NCBI GenBank assembly: GCA_900299065.1
Contig: OMIJ01000231.1
Span: 1 to 23,697, forward strand
Direction: 5' to 3'
DNA from: Hyphomicrobiales bacterium
GTDB lineage: Bacteria; Pseudomonadota; Alphaproteobacteria; Rhizobiales; Beijerinckiaceae
Length of the DNA: 23,697 nt
Shown: one piece after another, positions 22,074-23,697 of the stretch
Position numbering within the stretch: position 1 is the first letter of the stretch
How the letters are laid out: each line of letters starts with the position of its first letter
Program-made: the position numbers and the translations under genes
The notes under the pieces: model-generated
Told to the model about the DNA's origin: nothing
Databases searched by the model: none
What the model saw: the letters and a program-made list of their open reading frames with translations, nothing else

Positions 22074-23697
22074 ATGACAAGCCAGAAGCGTGAGCCTGCA
22101 AAACCCGGAACGGTTGAGTCTTACCCCGTTCTGCCTCTGCGTGACATCGTTGTTTTTCCGCATATGATCGTGCCACTTTTTGTTGGCCGTGAAAAATCCA
22201 TTCGTGCCCTTGAAGAGGTGATGAAGTCCGAGCGCTTCATCTTGCTTGCCACTCAGGCCAATGCTTCGGATGATGATCCGGCCACTGATGCGATCTTCAA
22301 AACGGGAACGATTGCTTCTCTGCTGCAATTGCTGAAACTGCCAGATGGCACAGTCAAAGTGCTTGTCGAAGGCGTATCGCGTGCCAAAGTGCATGATTAC
22401 ACCCGCACGGAAGAATATTACGAAGCCAATGCTGAAACCATTGCTGACGAGATCAAGGATCAGGTCGAGGTCGAGGCTTTAGCGCGCTCCGTTGTCTCTG
22501 AGTTTGAAGGTTATGCCAAGCTGAACAAAAAATTGTCGCCCGAGGTTGTGACGGCAGTCAACCAGATTGAAGACTTCTCAAAGCTGGCTGATACAGTTGC
22601 CTCAAATCTGGCAATCAAGATTTCTGACAAGCAGGACATATTAGAGACTCCCTCCATCGCCAAGCGCCTTGAGAAATGCCTGGCTATGATGGAGAGCGAA
22701 ATCTCTGTTCTGCAAGTTGAGAAGCGTATTCGCACGCGCGTCAAACGCCAGATGGAAAAGACGCAGCGCGAATATTATCTCAATGAGCAGATGAAGGCGA
22801 TCCAAAAGGAGCTGGGCGACGAAGACGGCAAGGACGAGCTGGGCGAAATCGAACAGCGCATCAAAAATACCAAGCTGTCGAAAGAGGCGCGAGACAAAGC
22901 CACGGCTGAATTGAAAAAGCTGCGGCAAATGTCACCCATGTCGGCAGAGGCCACCGTCATCCGTAATTATCTGGACTGGGTTCTCACCATTCCATGGGGC
23001 AAGCGCTCCAAGGTGAAGAAGGATCTTGTTCTGGCCGAGACAGTTCTCAATACCGATCATTATGGCCTCGACAAGGTCAAGGATCGTATATTGGAATATC
23101 TGGCCGTGCAGCAGCGCGCTAATAAGCTGGCGGGTCCGATCCTGTGTCTGGTTGGTCCTCCCGGCGTTGGTAAAACCTCGCTCGGCAAATCCATTGCCAA
23201 AGCAACGGGTCGTGAATTCGTGCGCATGTCGCTGGGCGGTGTGCGTGATGAGGCTGAGATTCGCGGCCATCGTCGCACTTACATCGGCTCCATGCCCGGC
23301 AAGATCATTCAGTCTATGCGCAAAGCCAAGACATCCAATCCGCTTTTTCTGCTCGATGAAATCGACAAAATGGGCATGGATTTCCGCGGCGATCCGTCAT
23401 CGGCTCTGCTCGAAGTGCTCGATCCCGAACAGAATGTCACCTTCAATGATCATTATCTTGAAGTTGATTATGATCTCTCGGGCGTGATGTTTGTGACAAC
23501 GGCCAATACGCTGAACATTCCTGCGCCCCTGATGGACCGCATGGAAGTGATCCGCATTGCCGGCTATACGGAAGATGAGAAGGTCGAAATCGCTCGCAAA
23601 CATCTCATCCCCGCATCGCTGGTCAAACATGGTCTCTCGCCATCTGAATGGTCGATTGATGATGCAGCTTTGCTCACTCTGGTGCGGCGCTACACGC
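22074..23697 (+). CDS. lon: ATP-dependent protease La (Lon), N-terminal and ATPase part (partial)
   Basis: 541 codons of Lon are present; the gene runs off the window, so the Ser-Lys peptidase domain is not seen. The N-terminal LON domain (YPVLPLRDIVVFPHMIVPLFVGR, residues 17-39) is followed by the long coiled-coil helix (REYYLNEQMKAIQKELG) and the AAA+ module with Walker A GPPGVGKT (361-368), GGVRDEAEIRGHRRTYIGSMPGKI and Walker B FLLDEIDKMG. The sequence is fully typical of bacterial LonA. Start ATG 22074 follows AGGATAAT. It has its own promoter candidate at 21847-21875, so it is likely transcribed apart from clpX. HspQ, encoded 19 kb upstream, is a reported Lon-enhancing factor in another species. 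Confidence 0.98.
   Translation, partial: MTSQKREPAKPGTVESYPVLPLRDIVVFPHMIVPLFVGREKSIRALEEVMKSERFILLATQANASDDDPATDAIFKTGTIASLLQLLKLPDGTVKVLVEGVSRAKVHDYTRTEEYYEANAETIADEIKDQVEVEALARSVVSEFEGYAKLNKKLSPEVVTAVNQIEDFSKLADTVASNLAIKISDKQDILETPSIAKRLEKCLAMMESEISVLQVEKRIRTRVKRQMEKTQREYYLNEQMKAIQKELGDEDGKDELGEIEQRIKNTKLSKEARDKATAELKKLRQMSPMSAEATVIRNYLDWVLTIPWGKRSKVKKDLVLAETVLNTDHYGLDKVKDRILEYLAVQQRANKLAGPILCLVGPPGVGKTSLGKSIAKATGREFVRMSLGGVRDEAEIRGHRRTYIGSMPGKIIQSMRKAKTSNPLFLLDEIDKMGMDFRGDPSSALLEVLDPEQNVTFNDHYLEVDYDLSGVMFVTTANTLNIPAPLMDRMEVIRIAGYTEDEKVEIARKHLIPASLVKHGLSPSEWSIDDAALLTLVRRYT

Noticed and set aside
1..23697. CRISPR arrays, insertion sequences, prophage or attachment sites
   Set aside because: No regularly spaced repeats, transposase, integrase or tRNA-flanking duplication was found; the bases after the tRNA-Leu do not resemble an integration site.

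Overview
The window looks like a chromosomal core segment of an alphaproteobacterium, most likely of the order Hyphomicrobiales (Rhizobiales). The basis is the combination of an Irr-type Fur-family iron regulator, an IalB-family periplasmic protein, a phasin, a clpS-clpA pair and the order tRNA-Leu, tig, clpP, clpX, lon. GC content is moderate by eye. No insertion sequence, prophage, integrase, CRISPR array, toxin-antitoxin pair or recognisable defence island was seen. Both window edges cut genes: a YejA-like binding protein at the left and lon at the right.

Layout. 1-4118: a partial YejA-like oligopeptide-binding protein (-), an IalB-family protein (+), hspQ (-) and a malyl-CoA-lyase-family enzyme (-). 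4273-7195: bifunctional NAD(P)HX repair enzyme nnr (+), overlapping tail to tail with a Tat-exported multicopper-oxidase-like protein (-) that has lost most copper ligands. 7264-10562: a probable operon of an unrecognised 132-residue protein, a COG3146 acetyltransferase-like protein, a HIT protein and a two-gene (split) CHR/chromate-type transporter. 10598-14255: a TMEM175-like channel, then clpA and clpS, all on the minus strand. 14658-15625: a phasin with a strong sigma70-like promoter, and irr. 15824-17771: an orphan TctC/Bug-type solute-binding protein and a TauD-family dioxygenase. 17963-23697: tRNA-Leu(UAG), tig, clpP, clpX and lon.

The unifying theme is cytoplasmic protein quality control. 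HspQ, ClpS-ClpA, trigger factor, ClpP, ClpX and Lon all lie within about 21 kb: the shared peptidase, both of its unfoldases, the N-degron adaptor, a reported Lon-enhancing factor, Lon and the ribosome chaperone. Iron control (Irr), PHA granule biology (phasin), metabolite repair (nnr) and small transport modules are interspersed.

Most genes are ordinary. The signals I rate highest for a second look are non-coding or degenerate: a multi-hairpin region with mutually exclusive pairings between clpP and clpX; a 25-bp palindrome coinciding with a heat-shock-like promoter upstream of lon; a CIRCE-like half-degenerate element between the YejA-like gene and ialB; TGC-rich repeats embedded in the phasin promoter; and the copper-ligand-poor multicopper-oxidase homologue. 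I do not see a clear, complete undescribed multi-gene system.
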